From Devosia pacifica (GTDB lineage Bacteria > Pseudomonadota > Alphaproteobacteria > Rhizobiales > Devosiaceae), in NCBI RefSeq assembly GCF_014652635.1, contig NZ_BMZE01000001.1, positions 186,001 through 250,000 on the forward strand: a stretch of 64,000 nt of DNA, in the 5' to 3' direction. Positions 1 to 10,297 of the stretch are shown piece by piece. The position numbers and the translations under genes are program-made. The notes below the pieces were generated by a model, which saw only the letters and a program-made list of their open reading frames with translations, had not been told where the DNA came from and made no database searches. Position 1 is the first letter of the stretch; each line of letters starts with the position of its first letter.

Positions 1-2471
1 CGAAGGAACAGGTGGCGGCGTGGCCGGATTGGCTGCCAAAGCAATCGGTTGTCCTCGGTCTCGATCTGCAGGGGGGGTCTCACCTTCTTCTGCAGGTCAA
101 TCGCGAAGGCATCATCGCAGAGAGGCTTTCCGATCTGCGGCGTGATGCACGCACGGTGCTGGCTAACGAAAACGGCATCGGCAACATTATCACGACGAAC
201 CCCGACGCCAACGAGATCGTGATCGAGCTGACCGATCCGGATCAGCGTGAGCAGGCTCGGCAGGCCATTCAAGGTCTGCAGAACACCCTGTCGAACTCAA
301 TGTTCGCTGTCGGCGGTGTGGAGGAACTCTCGTTCGGTGAGACCTCTAGCGGTCGCTTGACGGTCGGACTGACGCCAGATGGTGTCGAGCAGCGTATGAG
401 CGCCTTGGTGGCGCAATCTATCGAGGTGATCCGCAAACGCGTCGACGAGCTCGGGACAACGGAACCCACGATCCAGCGCCAGGGCGACGATCGCGTCCTG
501 GTTCAAGTCCCGGGTTTCGATGATTCCGAGCGGTTGAAGGACATTATCTCGCGCACAGCGCGTCTGACCTTCCATATGGTCTATCCGGGCCTCAGCGCTG
601 CACAGGCAGAGGCGCAGGGCCTGCCCGCGGGCACCCGTGTCGTTCCGAGCCAGACTGGCGGCAATGAGCTCATTTACGATGAGGTCGCACTTGGCGGTGA
701 ATCGCTGATCGATGCCCAGCCGAGCTATGACCAGCAAACCAACCGCCCGGTCGTGACCTTCCGCTTCGACACCCGCGGCGCGATAACCTTCGGCGAAATC
801 ACCTCGCGCAATGTCGGCCAGCGCTTCGCGGTCGTCCTTGATAATCAGGTGATCACGGCTCCGGTCATCCAGCAACCGATCACTGGCGGTACAGGCCAGA
901 TCTCAGGCAATTTCACCACGGAGACAGCAAACGATCTGGCGGTGTTGCTGCGTGCTGGTGCTCTGCCGGCAAGCCTCGATATTGTTGAAGAGCGCTCTGT
1001 CGGTCCAAGCCTCGGTGCTGACAGCGTGCGCGCCGGTGTGACTGCCGGCATCATCGGCGGTCTGGCGACGGTGGTGTTCATGCTGATCGCATACGGTCTG
1101 TTTGGTGTTTTCGCCAACCTCGCTCTGGTATTGAACGTCACCACCATTGTTGGCGCGATGTCGCTTCTCGGCGCGACGCTCACACTGCCGGGCATTGCCG
1201 GTATCGTCTTGACCATCGGCATGGCCGTCGACTCCAACGTGCTGATCTACGAGCGTATTCGTGAGGAGCAGCGAAACGGTCGGTCAGTGGTGCAGTCGAT
1301 TCAGGCCGGTTTCGACAACGCCATGAGCGCGATTCTCGACTCCAACGTCACTACTCTGATCGCAGCTGCCGTACTGTTCTTCCTTGGCTCGGGACCGGTA
1401 CAGGGCTTCGCGGTGACGCTTGGCCTTGGTATTCTGACGACGCTGTTTACCGCGTATTTTGTGACGCTTTTCATCGTTGGCCGCTGGTACGCGTGGAAGC
1501 GCCCGAAGACGCTGAAGATCCAGCTCACCCGCTTCATCCCTGATGATACGCACATCCCCTTCATGTCGTGGCGCAAGACCGCGCTGATATTCTCAGTACT
1601 GCTGTCTGTGCTGTCCATTGGCTGGTTCGGCATACACGGGCTGGCCCTCGGTATCGATTTCAAGGGTGGCTCATCCATTGAGGTGCAATCAACCGAGGGC
1701 CCAGCGGATCTATCGGCCATTCGCAGTGCATTGGGCGAACTCGAACTCGGTGAAGTACAGGTACAGGGTTTCGGTTCGCCTGAGGATGTGCTGGTTCGCA
1801 TTGAAGCGCAGGAGGGCGGCGAAGGCGCCCAACAGGAGACGGTCGACCAGGTCAGCACTGTTCTCACTGACGCGGGTTACGATATCCGTCGAGTAGAAAG
1901 CGTCGGACCGACTGTTTCCGGTGAATTGGCCTTAAGCAGTGCCATCGGCTTGTCAGTGGCTGTTCTCGGTATCCTGATTTACCTGTGGTTCCGGTTCGAG
2001 TGGCAATTTGCGGTCGGCGCGATTCTGACCACGGTGCATGATGCCATCATGACGCTGGGCTTCTTTGCCGTCACCGGCATTGAATTCAATCAATCGAGTA
2101 TCGCCGCCATTTTGACCATCATCGGTTACTCGCTGAACGATACCGTTGTGATCTATGACCGCATTCGCGAGTTCATGCTGAAGTATCGCAAGATTCCGAT
2201 GACCGAGGTTCTGGACATGTCGATCAATTCGACCTTGTCGCGAACCATCCTCACCGGCTTTACGACGTTGCTGGCTCTCACAGCTCTGGTGGTATTCGGC
2301 GGAGAGGTCATCCGCAGCTTCACCATCGCCATGACATTCGGCATTCTCATCGGTACCTACTCCTCGATCTTTGTTTCTGCGCCGATCCTTCTGCTGTTCG
2401 GACTGCGCGAGCGTCCCGAGCAGCAGAAGGCGCCGGCAGAGGCAAAGCGTGCAGACGGGGCGGCGGTTTAG
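1..2471 (+). CDS. secDF: Fused protein translocase subunit SecDF, 5' end missing
   Basis: Inner-membrane RND-type motor that uses the proton gradient to help pull Sec substrates through SecYEG. The frame is open to base 1, so the N-terminus with the first membrane helix lies outside the window; an internal GTG at 12 is only the first possible start inside it. SecD features in order: GLDLQGG near nt 55-78, the P1 periplasmic domain, then MAVDSNVLIYERIRE near nt 1219-1263. SecF follows from about nt 1570, with GIDFKGG near 1651 and SLNDTVVIYDRIRE near 2131-2172. SecD and SecF are one chain, as in many Alphaproteobacteria. The gene is followed closely by a Mth938-like gene in the same direction. 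Confidence 0.97.
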   Translation, partial: KEQVAAWPDWLPKQSVVLGLDLQGGSHLLLQVNREGIIAERLSDLRRDARTVLANENGIGNIITTNPDANEIVIELTDPDQREQARQAIQGLQNTLSNSMFAVGGVEELSFGETSSGRLTVGLTPDGVEQRMSALVAQSIEVIRKRVDELGTTEPTIQRQGDDRVLVQVPGFDDSERLKDIISRTARLTFHMVYPGLSAAQAEAQGLPAGTRVVPSQTGGNELIYDEVALGGESLIDAQPSYDQQTNRPVVTFRFDTRGAITFGEITSRNVGQRFAVVLDNQVITAPVIQQPITGGTGQISGNFTTETANDLAVLLRAGALPASLDIVEERSVGPSLGADSVRAGVTAGIIGGLATVVFMLIAYGLFGVFANLALVLNVTTIVGAMSLLGATLTLPGIAGIVLTIGMAVDSNVLIYERIREEQRNGRSVVQSIQAGFDNAMSAILDSNVTTLIAAAVLFFLGSGPVQGFAVTLGLGILTTLFTAYFVTLFIVGRWYAWKRPKTLKIQLTRFIPDDTHIPFMSWRKTALIFSVLLSVLSIGWFGIHGLALGIDFKGGSSIEVQSTEGPADLSAIRSALGELELGEVQVQGFGSPEDVLVRIEAQEGGEGAQQETVDQVSTVLTDAGYDIRRVESVGPTVSGELALSSAIGLSVAVLGILIYLWFRFEWQFAVGAILTTVHDAIMTLGFFAVTGIEFNQSSIAAILTIIGYSLNDTVVIYDRIREFMLKYRKIPMTEVLDMSINSTLSRTILTGFTTLLALTALVVFGGEVIRSFTIAMTFGILIGTYSSIFVSAPILLLFGLRERPEQQKAPAEAKRADGAAV

Positions 2472-2507
2472 ACCCCGTCCTGTCACCTTAATTGTTGCGG
2501 AGGTCAT

Positions 2508-2891
2508 GTGGCCGAGGCAGGACACTACCCATATCAGGCACCGGTTGATGCCTACGGCAATGGCGGCTTTCGTTTCGCCGACATGTCGCATCGGGGTTCG
2601 ATTCTGTGTCTGCCGACAGGCATGCATGCCTGGAGCGTGAACACCAGTTCAGAAATTACGCTCGAGTCCTTGCAGCCTGTTCTGGATCTCGCCGATCAGA
2701 TCGATGTCCTCTTCATAGGTTTGGGACACGATATCGTGGCGTTCCCACGCGAGTGGCGCGCCCAGTTTCGTGAGCGCAACGTGATCGTCGAGGCAATAGC
2801 CACGGGTCCAGCGGTGCGAACATATAACGTGCTGCTGGGGGAGCAACGCAGAGTTGCAGCCGCGCTGATAGCCGTCGAGCGGGCGCGCTGA
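2508..2891 (+). CDS. Mth938-like (DUF498/NDUFAF3-type) protein
   Basis: 127-residue single-domain protein of the Mth938-like family, whose mitochondrial relative NDUFAF3 assists complex I assembly. Visible family features are the N-terminal IDAYGNGGFRF-like strand, the FIGLGH turn near residue 70, and the late TYNVLL segment. I chose the GTG start at 2508 because a GGAGG lies just upstream and an out-of-frame ATG at 2506 opens no long frame. The stop overlaps the start of the next gene (TGATG). In many Alphaproteobacteria this gene sits beside secDF, and here also beside an NDUFAF6-like gene, so a role in respiratory complex assembly is a reasonable inference. No catalytic activity is evident. 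Confidence 0.85.
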   Translation: MAEAGHYPYQAPVDAYGNGGFRFADMSHRGSILCLPTGMHAWSVNTSSEITLESLQPVLDLADQIDVLFIGLGHDIVAFPREWRAQFRERNVIVEAIATGPAVRTYNVLLGEQRRVAAALIAVERAR

Positions 2892-3739
2892 TGGCGGAAG
2901 GCGACTTCGGCCATGCCGAGACATTCGTTCGGCAGCATGACCGCGACCGTTATCTCGCAAGTCTGGTGCTTCGCGGACAGGAGCGTTTGGACGTTTTGGC
3001 GCTCGATGCCTTTAACGCAGACGTTGCGATGATCCGCGAACGCGTGTCCGAGCCCGGCCCCGGAGAAATCCGTCTGCAGTGGTGGAACGACGCATTGACG
3101 GGCGAGGGGCATGGTGATGTCCGCAGCAATCCCCTTGCTGCAGCTCTGCTTGATACCATGAATAGGCGGAGCATTCCTGCGGGAACATTGCAGCGCCTGC
3201 TCGGTGCCCGGCGCTTCGATCTTTACGATGATCCGATGCCCGATCTCGAAAGCTTCGAAGGGTACGCCGGCGAGACCAACGCCACCTTGCTGCATCTCTC
3301 GGCGATGATCGCAAACGACGGCGTGTTCATTGAATCCGGCGATGCTGCCGGTCATCTTGGCGTGGCAGAGGCGATAATCGGACACCTGCGCGCGTTCGGC
3401 TTCAATGCCAGCCGCGGCCGCCTGTTCCTGCCGCTGAACGTCTTCAATGCCAATGGCGTGGAAGAAGCGGAAATCTTCGCGGGCGTCGAAAGCGAAGGCC
3501 TGACGGAAGCCATTGGGCAGCTGCTCGAACTTGCGGAAGACCATTTGACCAAAGCCGCATCGGCTATCCGACACTTGCCGTCACAAGTTCGTCCGACGTT
3601 TGCACGCCTGCCGATTCTGAAAGCCCAACTGGCTGCGCTTAAAGATGTGGGCGACGGGCCATACACCATGCCGCCCGACTTGCCTGATTGGCAAAAAATC
3701 GGCCGGGTGGTTTGGTGGACGTGGCGCGGAGGACGCTGA
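2891..3739 (+). CDS. Squalene/phytoene synthase family protein (NDUFAF6-like)
   Basis: 282-residue protein of the all-helical squalene/phytoene synthase fold. The segment FNADVAMIRERV near residues 40-51 corresponds to the first helix of the synthase core, and EIRLQWWNDAL near residues 58-68 is typical of the bacterial and mitochondrial NDUFAF6 branch. The DxxxD metal-binding pairs expected of a true prenyl synthase are poorly preserved, so catalysis is doubtful. No carotenoid or hopanoid genes lie nearby. The start overlaps the Mth938-like gene by one base, so they are probably co-translated; both human homologues are complex I assembly factors. The final residues face trmFO, which converges after a 3-base gap. 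Confidence 0.8.
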   Translation: MAEGDFGHAETFVRQHDRDRYLASLVLRGQERLDVLALDAFNADVAMIRERVSEPGPGEIRLQWWNDALTGEGHGDVRSNPLAAALLDTMNRRSIPAGTLQRLLGARRFDLYDDPMPDLESFEGYAGETNATLLHLSAMIANDGVFIESGDAAGHLGVAEAIIGHLRAFGFNASRGRLFLPLNVFNANGVEEAEIFAGVESEGLTEAIGQLLELAEDHLTKAASAIRHLPSQVRPTFARLPILKAQLAALKDVGDGPYTMPPDLPDWQKIGRVVWWTWRGGR

Positions 3740-3742
3740 CCG

Positions 3743-5134
3743 TCAGGCCGCAGCCCATTGCGTGAGGTCGTTCAGAGCGCGGGTCGTGATCGCTCGCCGC
3801 TTTGCCTGCGTCTTCTCATGCCCACGCCAGCGCTTCACGCCTTCCGGCTTTTTGAATTCTACCTCCGGGAACAATCCGAAATTGACGTTCATCGGCTGAA
3901 AGCTGCGTGCGCCTGAATAGGCTTCAGCCTCGAGGTGCCCGCCTGTGATATGAGCAATCAACGCTCCAAGGGCAGTGGTCAGGGGAGGCGTGGGCAATTC
4001 ACGACCGGTAACCTCCGCCGCCGCCAACCGACCGGCAACAAGCCCGATGGCTGCACTCTCGACGTAGCCCTCGACGCCCGTAACCTGACCGGCAAAGCGC
4101 AGACGCGGCTCCGCTTTAAGCCGCAGCTTTGGATCGAGTACCTTTGGAGAATTCAGGAACGTGTTGCGGTGAAGACCACCAAGACGCGCAAACTGGGCGT
4201 TTTGTAACCCCGGTATCATCCGGAAAACCTCGGTCTGGACGCCGTAACGCATCTTGGTCTGAAAGCCGACCATGTTCCAAAGCGTGCCAAGCGCATTGTC
4301 CTGGCGCAGTTGAACGATCGCGTATGGCTTGACGTCCGGATCACGGGGGTTCGTTAGCCCGACCGGCTTCATCGGGCCATGCCTAAGCGTTTCACGTCCA
4401 CGCTCGGCCATCACTTCAATCGGCAGACAACCGTCAAAGTATGGCACCTTTTCCCAGTCTTTGAACTGGTGAAGCGGCGCTTCGATCAAGGCGTCGACGA
4501 ACGCGTTGTATTCGGCTTCGTTCATCGGGCAGTTGAGGTAATCAGCGCCACTACCCGCCGGGCCCGGCTTGTCGTAGCGGGACTGAGCCCAGACAATATC
4601 CATATCGATGCTGTCCGCATGAACGATCGGCGCGATCGCATCGAAGAACGCTAGTGACTCTTCACCGGTGCGTGCAACGATCGCCTCGGCCAATGCCGGC
4701 GATGTTAGCGGGCCGGTAGCAATGATAACATTGTTCCAATCCTCGGGCGGCAGGCCATTCACCTCGCCAAGTTCGACGGTAATGTTCGGGTGCGCATGGA
4801 TCGCTTCGGTCACCGCTGCGGAAAATGCATCACGGTCGACAGCCAGCGCGCCACCAGCGGGCAGTGCATGTTTATCTGCGCACCGCATGACCAGTGAATC
4901 GCAGCGTCGCAGCTCCTCATGGAGCAGGCCGACGGCGTTGTGCTCGTGGTCATCTGAGCGGAAACTGTTCGAGCAGACGAGTTCTGCGAAACCGTCCGTC
5001 TGATGGGCGTCGGTAGGGGTGGTGGGCCGCATTTCGTGAAGGACAACAGAGGCGCCGCGTGAGGCTGCCTGCCATGCTGCTTCGGATCCGGCGAGGCCTG
5101 CGCCGATGATGTGAACGACTGTGTTTGATGTCAT
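3743..5134 (-). CDS. trmFO: Methylenetetrahydrofolate-tRNA-(uracil-5-)-methyltransferase
   Basis: Flavoenzyme that makes 5-methyluridine at position 54 of tRNA, with methylene-THF as carbon donor. The N-terminal [12 protein letters not shown] is the FAD-binding dinucleotide motif, followed by [12 protein letters not shown]. The [16 protein letters not shown] segment near residue 215 carries the conserved catalytic-region cysteine. The chosen ATG gives about 463 residues, close to the usual length for the family; a longer in-frame extension to 5170 lacks similarity. The gene is monocistronic and converges with the phytoene-synthase-like gene. Confidence is high because the motifs run the full length. 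Confidence 0.95.
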   Translation of the reverse strand: MTSNTVVHIIGAGLAGSEAAWQAASRGASVVLHEMRPTTPTDAHQTDGFAELVCSNSFRSDDHEHNAVGLLHEELRRCDSLVMRCADKHALPAGGALAVDRDAFSAAVTEAIHAHPNITVELGEVNGLPPEDWNNVIIATGPLTSPALAEAIVARTGEESLAFFDAIAPIVHADSIDMDIVWAQSRYDKPGPAGSGADYLNCPMNEAEYNAFVDALIEAPLHQFKDWEKVPYFDGCLPIEVMAERGRETLRHGPMKPVGLTNPRDPDVKPYAIVQLRQDNALGTLWNMVGFQTKMRYGVQTEVFRMIPGLQNAQFARLGGLHRNTFLNSPKVLDPKLRLKAEPRLRFAGQVTGVEGYVESAAIGLVAGRLAAAEVTGRELPTPPLTTALGALIAHITGGHLEAEAYSGARSFQPMNVNFGLFPEVEFKKPEGVKRWRGHEKTQAKRRAITTRALNDLTQWAAA

Positions 5135-5179
5135 GGCCGGCGCAATAGCAGGCCGGCCATGAGTGCGCAATCCAGTAGC

Positions 5180-5740
5180 TTAGGCAGCACGGCTGAGGTG
5201 CTTGCCCTCGTTAATTTCCTCGGCAATCTTTTCGCAGAAAGCATCGAGATCGCCCGGGTTACGGCTGGTCACCAGACCCTGGTCCGCGACCACCGGGCTG
5301 TCTTCCCAATGCGCACCCGCGTTGATGACATCCTGCTTGATCGAGTTGAACGAGGTCATCTTGCGGCCCTTGGCGATGCCGGTTTCAACCAGCAGCCAAG
5401 GTGCGTGGCAAACGGCAGCAACGACCTTCTTCTGCTCCCAGAACGTCTTGATTAGGGCCAGAGCCTTGTCGTTGACGCGCAGCAGATCCGGATTGATCTG
5501 TCCGCCTGGCAAGACGATCGCGTCATAATCATCGGCCGATACGGAATCCAGGGTCTTATCCACCTTCACCGCCTCGCCCCAGTCGTCAGTGTCCCAGCCG
5601 GTGATCTCGCCGCTTTCCGGCGACACAATATCAACGGTAGCGCCAGCGCCGCGGAGCTTATCGCGCGGCACTTCGAGTTCCGATTGTTCGAAGCCATTGG
5701 TGGCGAGGATGAGGATTTTCTTGTTCTGAAGATTCTGCAT
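5180..5740 (-). CDS. PfpI/DJ-1 family cysteine hydrolase or deglycase
   Basis: 186-residue cytoplasmic protein of the class I glutamine amidotransferase-like DJ-1/PfpI superfamily. The family nucleophile lies in AAVCHAPWLL (Cys111, His112), with the supporting acidic residue in the N-terminal EQSELEVP segment. Relatives such as YhbO and PfpI act as general stress proteins, with reported glyoxalase, deglycase or protease activity; the substrate cannot be told from sequence. The ATG at 5740 is preceded by GGGAGCAC, a good ribosome site. It is divergent from a glutathione-transferase gene, which suggests a local oxidative or electrophile stress cluster (inference). Confidence 0.88.
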   Translation of the reverse strand: MQNLQNKKILILATNGFEQSELEVPRDKLRGAGATVDIVSPESGEITGWDTDDWGEAVKVDKTLDSVSADDYDAIVLPGGQINPDLLRVNDKALALIKTFWEQKKVVAAVCHAPWLLVETGIAKGRKMTSFNSIKQDVINAGAHWEDSPVVADQGLVTSRNPGDLDAFCEKIAEEINEGKHLSRAA

Positions 5741-5829
5741 TTTCGTGCTCCCAAAATGGGTTGGTGAGCGCTCAACGCCGCGATTTTGGGTATGTTCCTC
5801 GAAGGTGATCACAATGATCTGGCAATGCA

Positions 5830-6480
5830 ATGGAAGCACTGACGCTCTGGGGACGCCGAAATTCTTCAAATGTGCAGAAGGTACTATGGTTGTTGGATGA
5901 ACTGCAGCTGGAGTACACGCTCGCTGAGCGCGGCGGCGCGCATGGCGGACTGACAAAGTCCGACTATTTGGCGCTGAATCCGAATGGCCGTGTACCAACG
6001 CTGCGTGATGGAGAACTGGTGGTTTGGGAGAGCCACGCCATTCTGCGTTATCTGGCAGCGGTCTATTCAAAAGACCGTCTTTGGCCTGATGATCCACGCC
6101 ACCGCGCAGCTGTGGACCAATGGACGGATTGGACCGCGACCCGGTTTCAGCTTGCGTGGATGAGTGTTTTCTGGCGCGTGGTGAGAACCCCTAGGCATCT
6201 GCAAGAACCAGACATCATCGCTGCAGCACTTGAGGAAACACATGCCTGCCTGCAACTGCTCGATGACAGGCTGGCCGGGACAGAATATCTGGCTGGGCCG
6301 CAACTCAGCTACGCGGACATTGCGGCTGGCGTCTCATTGTATAGATGGTTCAATATGCCGGTTCAAAGAAAGAACTTGCCGAACGTCACGCGCTGGTACG
6401 AGCACCTGAAGGAGCGGCCGGCCTTCCAGGCCAACGTAATGGTCAGCTTCGATGATTTGCGTGGACGTCTCGAGTATTGA
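5830..6480 (+). CDS. Glutathione S-transferase family protein
   Basis: 216-residue cytosolic GST-like protein. The N-terminal thioredoxin-fold domain spans about residues 1-80, with LWGRRNSSNVQKV at the glutathione-activating end and VPTL then ESHAILRYLA (residues 67-76) forming the glutathione-binding cis-proline and ESxAI motifs. The all-helical C-terminal domain follows, with the SYADI capping motif near residue 158. Substrate is unknown. The gene stands alone, divergent from pfpI-like, and is followed by a strong bidirectional hairpin. Assignment to a named GST class is not possible from this view. Confidence 0.9.
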   Translation: MEALTLWGRRNSSNVQKVLWLLDELQLEYTLAERGGAHGGLTKSDYLALNPNGRVPTLRDGELVVWESHAILRYLAAVYSKDRLWPDDPRHRAAVDQWTDWTATRFQLAWMSVFWRVVRTPRHLQEPDIIAAALEETHACLQLLDDRLAGTEYLAGPQLSYADIAAGVSLYRWFNMPVQRKNLPNVTRWYEHLKERPAFQANVMVSFDDLRGRLEY

Positions 6481-6489
6481 TCTGAAAGA

Positions 6490-6524
6490 CAAACACCCGC
6501 CCATTTTCATGAGGCGGGTGTTTG
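6490..6524. terminator. Bidirectional intrinsic terminator
   Basis: Perfect 12-bp inverted repeat CAAACACCCGCC / GGCGGGTGTTTG with an 11-base loop, with an AAA/TTT tract built into each arm so it can work both ways. It lies just after the GST stop and before the end of the convergent DUF1127 gene. Confidence 0.85.
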
Positions 6525-6558
6525 CAATGCTTCGGTGCTATACGACAGCAGTCGCCGA

Positions 6559-6708
6559 TTACAGCGAGCTGACATGGTCGCGAGCAACGCGATTGATGTC
6601 GGTGCGCGAAATACCAAGATCGCTGAGCTGACGATTGTCGAGAGAACCGAGCTCACGAACAGTCTGCTGGTAAGCGGACCAACGGCGAAAAGTCTTGCGG
6701 ATATCCAT
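6559..6708 (-). CDS. DUF1127 micro-protein (YjiS-like)
   Basis: 49-residue basic protein matching the DUF1127 pattern: an arginine-rich N-terminal helix (DIRKTFRRW), then LGSLDNRQLSDLGISRTDI. DUF1127 proteins are abundant in Alphaproteobacteria; some members bind RNA and take part in phosphate, carbon or stress responses through small-RNA turnover. I chose the ATG at 6708 because AAGGAG lies directly upstream and the motif starts there; the longer frame to 6753 is not needed. A second, more divergent relative lies 200 bp further on the same strand. Confidence 0.88.
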   Translation of the reverse strand: MDIRKTFRRWSAYQQTVRELGSLDNRQLSDLGISRTDINRVARDHVSSL

Positions 6709-6904
6709 GTGAAGTCTCCTTTCGTTTACGAGAACAAATTTAGTGCACTGCATCGGAAATGTGCAGTGCGAAAAACCTCAAACGACCTATGCATGTGTTG
6801 CAAAGCTGGCGAAGGGCGCTTTTGACTGATTGTTAACTTACACAAACGAATGACCACCGGGCTGGCGTCCGGCGGTCGAGATAGCCCTTGCTTGGCAGAT
6901 ATCT

Positions 6905-7057
6905 TCAGCGGTCGAAGAGACCGCGTGCCATCTTGTCGAAATCCGGGCCGGAAAGGCCCAGAAGGCCGGCATCGCGCGTGGTAGGGGAGTCCATCTCCCG
7001 CAACTGCTGCTTGACGTCGACCAGGCGCCGTTGGTGCCATCTGGCTCGTACGAACAT
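6905..7057 (-). CDS. Divergent DUF1127-like small protein
   Basis: 50-residue frame with an N-terminal tryptophan/arginine-rich helix and a C-terminal stretch DAGLLGLSGPDFDKMARG, which aligns with the LSDLGISRxDI signature of the neighbouring DUF1127 protein. The ATG at 7057 is preceded by AGGGAT at a fitting distance. It lies in the same direction as the first DUF1127 gene and downstream of uvrA. It could be a diverged duplicate. Support comes from the motif and the ribosome site only, so I hold it with moderate confidence. Confidence 0.6.
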   Translation of the reverse strand: MFVRARWHQRRLVDVKQQLREMDSPTTRDAGLLGLSGPDFDKMARGLFDR

Positions 7058-7136
7058 CGGCAGTATCCCTGTTGGCGTTGCAACACCCAGAGAATGCTGT
7101 GAATCGCCGAAGGGTTCTACAGTTGGGGCGTCAAGC

Positions 7137-7161
7137 GGGGCATGCGGCACACGCATGCCCC
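7137..7161. terminator. Strong hairpin 3' of uvrA
   Basis: Perfect 10-bp inverted repeat GGGGCATGCG / CGCATGCCCC with a 5-base loop, 30 bp beyond the uvrA stop codon. There is no U-tract on either side, so it may protect the 3' end or stall transcription without being a classical intrinsic terminator. Confidence 0.5.
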
Positions 7162-7190
7162 GGACATGGCAGTGACACGAAAGGGTGAAA

Positions 7191-10079
7191 CTACTCGGCA
7201 GCCTGCTTTGCTGGCCGCCGCGCCATCACCTCTCTCAGGAACCTGCCGGTGTGAGATCTCGGGTTTGCGGCGATGTCTTCCGGCGTGCCGGCGGCGACGA
7301 TCTCGCCACCCCCATCGCCGCCCTCCGGCCCGAGATCTATCACCCAGTCTGCCGTCTTGATCACTTCGAGATTGTGCTCAATCACAACCACAGTGTTACC
7401 GCCCTCAACCAGTTCGTGCAGCACCTCAAGCAGCTTGGCCACGTCGTGGAAATGAAGGCCGGTGGTCGGCTCGTCTAGCATGTAGAGCGTTCGGCCAGTG
7501 GCGCGTTTCGATAGTTCCTTCGAAAGCTTGACACGTTGCGCCTCGCCGCCCGAAAGGGTGGTCGCCGGTTGGCCGATTTTCACGTAGCCCAAGCCGACGC
7601 GCTGCAGCGTCGCGAACTTGTCGCGGATCGAAGGCACCGCGGAAAAGAACTCAACACCTTCATCGATGGTCATGTCGAGGACGTCGGAGATCGTCTTGCC
7701 CTTGAACTGAACCTCGAGAGTTTCGCGATTATAGCGTTTGCCCTTGCACACATCACACGTGACGTAGACGTCCGGCAGGAAGTGCATCTCGATTTTCAGG
7801 ACGCCGTCTCCCTCGCATTTCTCGCAACGGCCCCCTTTCACATTGAAGGAGAAGCGTCCCGGCCCGTATCCGCGCGCCTTGGCTTCCGGCAGGCCGGCAA
7901 ACCATTCACGCAATGGCGTGAAGGCGCCGGTGTAGGTCGCCGGGTTCGAGCGCGGCGTCCTGCCAATTGGGCTCTGATCGATATCGATGACCTTGTCCAG
8001 AAACTCGAGCCCGGTCAGTGACTCGTGTGGTGCCGGCGTAACGCGGGCACCATTCAACCGCCGCGCGATCGCGTGATACATCGTGTCGATCATCAGCGTC
8101 GATTTCCCGCCGCCCGAAACCCCGGTGATCGCGACGAAGAGGCCCAGCGGCACATCTACCGAAACATTTTTGAGGTTATTGCCGGTGGCGCCACGAACGG
8201 TGAGCGCGCGGGTCTTCGAGGGCTCACGCCGCTCAGCCGGCACGGGAATTCCCATGCGTCCCGAGAGATACTTTCCTGTCAGGCTGTCCGGATGGCTGAC
8301 GATATCGTCAGGGGTACCTTCCGCGACAACATTTCCGCCATGCACGCCCGCACCGGGGCCAATATCGAGAACATGATCGGCGGTCAGGATAGCATCTTCA
8401 TCATGCTCCACCACAATCACGGTATTGCCGAGGTCCCGCAAGCGCCTGAGCGTGTCGAGCAGACGCGCATTATCGCGCTGATGAAGGCCGATCGAGGGCT
8501 CATCAAGAACATAAAGCACCCCCGTCAAACCAGAGCCGATCTGGCTGGCCAGACGAATGCGCTGGCTCTCTCCGCCGGAAAGAGTGCCGGAATTGCGCGA
8601 GAGCGTGAGGTAATCGAGCCCGACATCATTCAGAAAGGTCAGGCGTTCGCGGATCTCTCGCAGTATGCGCTCGCCGATGGCCTTCTGGTTATCGTTGAGA
8701 TGCTGCGGCAACGCTTCGAACCACTCGAGCGAATTACGGATGGACTTCTCCGTCACCTGGCCGATGTGCAGACCACTGATCTTGACCGCCAAAGCTTCGG
8801 GCTTGAGCCGATAGCCACCGCATGCATCGCACGGTGCATTCGACATATAGCGCTCGATTTCTTCGCGCATGCCGGCACTCTCGGTCTCCCGGTAGCGGCG
8901 CTCGAGATTGCCGATCACACCTTCAAAAGGCTTGCTGGTCTTGTAGGTGCGCAGGCCGTCATCATAGACGAAGTTGATGGTTTTCTTGCCGGTGCCGTGC
9001 AGAACCGCCTTGCGAACGTCGTCCGGCAAATCCTGCCACGCGGTGCCGCTCGAGGCGCCATAGGCCTTGCAGACGGCGTCGAGCGTCTGCCGATAGTAAG
9101 GCGCAGATGTCTTCGACCAGGGGAGGATCGCGCCCTCGCGCAATGACATCGTTCCGTCCGGCACCACCAGATTCGGATCGATGGTCATTTCGGTGCCGAT
9201 ACCGTCGCACACGGGACAGGCACCGAAAGGATTGTTGAATGAGAACAGGCGCGGCTCAATCTCGGAGATCGTGAAGCCCGAGACCGGGCAGGCGAATTTT
9301 TCAGAGAAGGTGTGCCGCTTGGCCCTGCCGGACTCGTCGGTCTCGTCTGCATGCTCGAGCAGGGCTATGCCGTCAGCAAGCCCAAGCGCAGTCTCAAAGC
9401 TTTCCGCCAGCCGGCTGGCGATATCTTCGCTGACCACGATACGGTCGACCACCACCTCGATATCGTGCTTGAGCTTCTTGTCGAGCGCCGGCGCATCCTC
9501 GATCTCGTGATACTCGCCATCGATCTTGACGCGCTGAAATCCGCGCCGCAGCAACTCGGCGAGTTCCTTGCGATACTCACCCTTACGTCCGCGGACGATT
9601 GGCGCAAGAAGGTAGAGACGCGTGCCTTCCGGCAGCTCCAGCGTCTTGTCGACCATCTGCGAAACAGTCTGGCTTTCGATCGGAAGCCCGGTCGCCGGAG
9701 AGTAGGGAATGCCAACGCGCGCGAACAGCAGGCGCAGATAATCGTAGATTTCCGTGACGGTTCCGACAGTCGAGCGCGGGTTCCTCGAGGTTGTCTTCTG
9801 CTCAATGGAAATTGCAGGAGACAGGCCCTCTATGCTCTCCACGTCCGGCTTCTGCATCATCTCGAGAAACTGCCGGGCGTATGCCGACAGTGATTCGACA
9901 TAGCGGCGCTGCCCCTCGGCATAAATCGTGTCGAACGCCAGCGAAGACTTGCCGCTGCCCGACAGGCCAGTCATGACGATGAGGCTGTCACGTGGCAACC
10001 TCACGTCGATGCCCTTGAGGTTATGCTCGCGGGCACCGCGGACGACAATTTCGCGGCTATTCGGCTGGTGTTCGCTCAT
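7191..10079 (-). CDS. uvrA: Excinuclease ABC subunit A
   Basis: DNA-damage sensor of nucleotide excision repair; it dimerises, loads UvrB on lesions and then leaves. The 962-residue protein has two ABC ATPase cassettes: Walker [16 protein letters not shown] near residue 38 and [13 protein letters not shown] in the second half, each followed by an LSGGE-type signature. Zinc-finger cysteine pairs are visible, including [16 protein letters not shown] and the CEKCEGDG...CDVCKGKR module. The ATG at 10079 is used; four extra residues upstream are unlikely. It is divergent from ssb, and the shared spacer has two LexA-type boxes, so SOS induction is expected. Confidence 0.97.
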   Translation of the reverse strand: MSEHQPNSREIVVRGAREHNLKGIDVRLPRDSLIVMTGLSGSGKSSLAFDTIYAEGQRRYVESLSAYARQFLEMMQKPDVESIEGLSPAISIEQKTTSRNPRSTVGTVTEIYDYLRLLFARVGIPYSPATGLPIESQTVSQMVDKTLELPEGTRLYLLAPIVRGRKGEYRKELAELLRRGFQRVKIDGEYHEIEDAPALDKKLKHDIEVVVDRIVVSEDIASRLAESFETALGLADGIALLEHADETDESGRAKRHTFSEKFACPVSGFTISEIEPRLFSFNNPFGACPVCDGIGTEMTIDPNLVVPDGTMSLREGAILPWSKTSAPYYRQTLDAVCKAYGASSGTAWQDLPDDVRKAVLHGTGKKTINFVYDDGLRTYKTSKPFEGVIGNLERRYRETESAGMREEIERYMSNAPCDACGGYRLKPEALAVKISGLHIGQVTEKSIRNSLEWFEALPQHLNDNQKAIGERILREIRERLTFLNDVGLDYLTLSRNSGTLSGGESQRIRLASQIGSGLTGVLYVLDEPSIGLHQRDNARLLDTLRRLRDLGNTVIVVEHDEDAILTADHVLDIGPGAGVHGGNVVAEGTPDDIVSHPDSLTGKYLSGRMGIPVPAERREPSKTRALTVRGATGNNLKNVSVDVPLGLFVAITGVSGGGKSTLMIDTMYHAIARRLNGARVTPAPHESLTGLEFLDKVIDIDQSPIGRTPRSNPATYTGAFTPLREWFAGLPEAKARGYGPGRFSFNVKGGRCEKCEGDGVLKIEMHFLPDVYVTCDVCKGKRYNRETLEVQFKGKTISDVLDMTIDEGVEFFSAVPSIRDKFATLQRVGLGYVKIGQPATTLSGGEAQRVKLSKELSKRATGRTLYMLDEPTTGLHFHDVAKLLEVLHELVEGGNTVVVIEHNLEVIKTADWVIDLGPEGGDGGGEIVAAGTPEDIAANPRSHTGRFLREVMARRPAKQAAE

Positions 10080-10247
10080 GGCTCGGTCCACTGGGCTGTG
10101 TGTGCGGTCGTGCGACCGGCAAGATCGAAAGACAAATGTGGCGGATCACGCGTGTGACATAGGCAGAAGGCGCCTCTGAAACAACAGATGCGTTTACTAT
10201 ACGCCGGACGTCAGCGCCGGGTTCAACGGCCTACCACTGATTCAGAG

Positions 10248-10279
10248 GAACATAGGCGGAACAACGCTGGGTTCGTCAA
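10248..10279 (-). promoter_or_regulatory. uvrA promoter with LexA box 1
   Basis: GAAC-N7-GAAC at 10248-10262 matches the direct-repeat SOS box used by alphaproteobacterial LexA. On the minus strand a TTGACG (10274-10279) and an 18-bp spaced CTATGT (10250-10255) form a plausible -35/-10 pair, with the box covering the -10. The spacer 10080-10423 holds no gene. Confidence 0.7.
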
Positions 10280-10297
10280 GTCCGCCAGTGACAGATG

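Noticed and set aside
8025..9146. 373-aa open frame opposite uvrA
   Set aside because: Antisense shadow; uvrA ATPase and zinc motifs cover the whole stretch.
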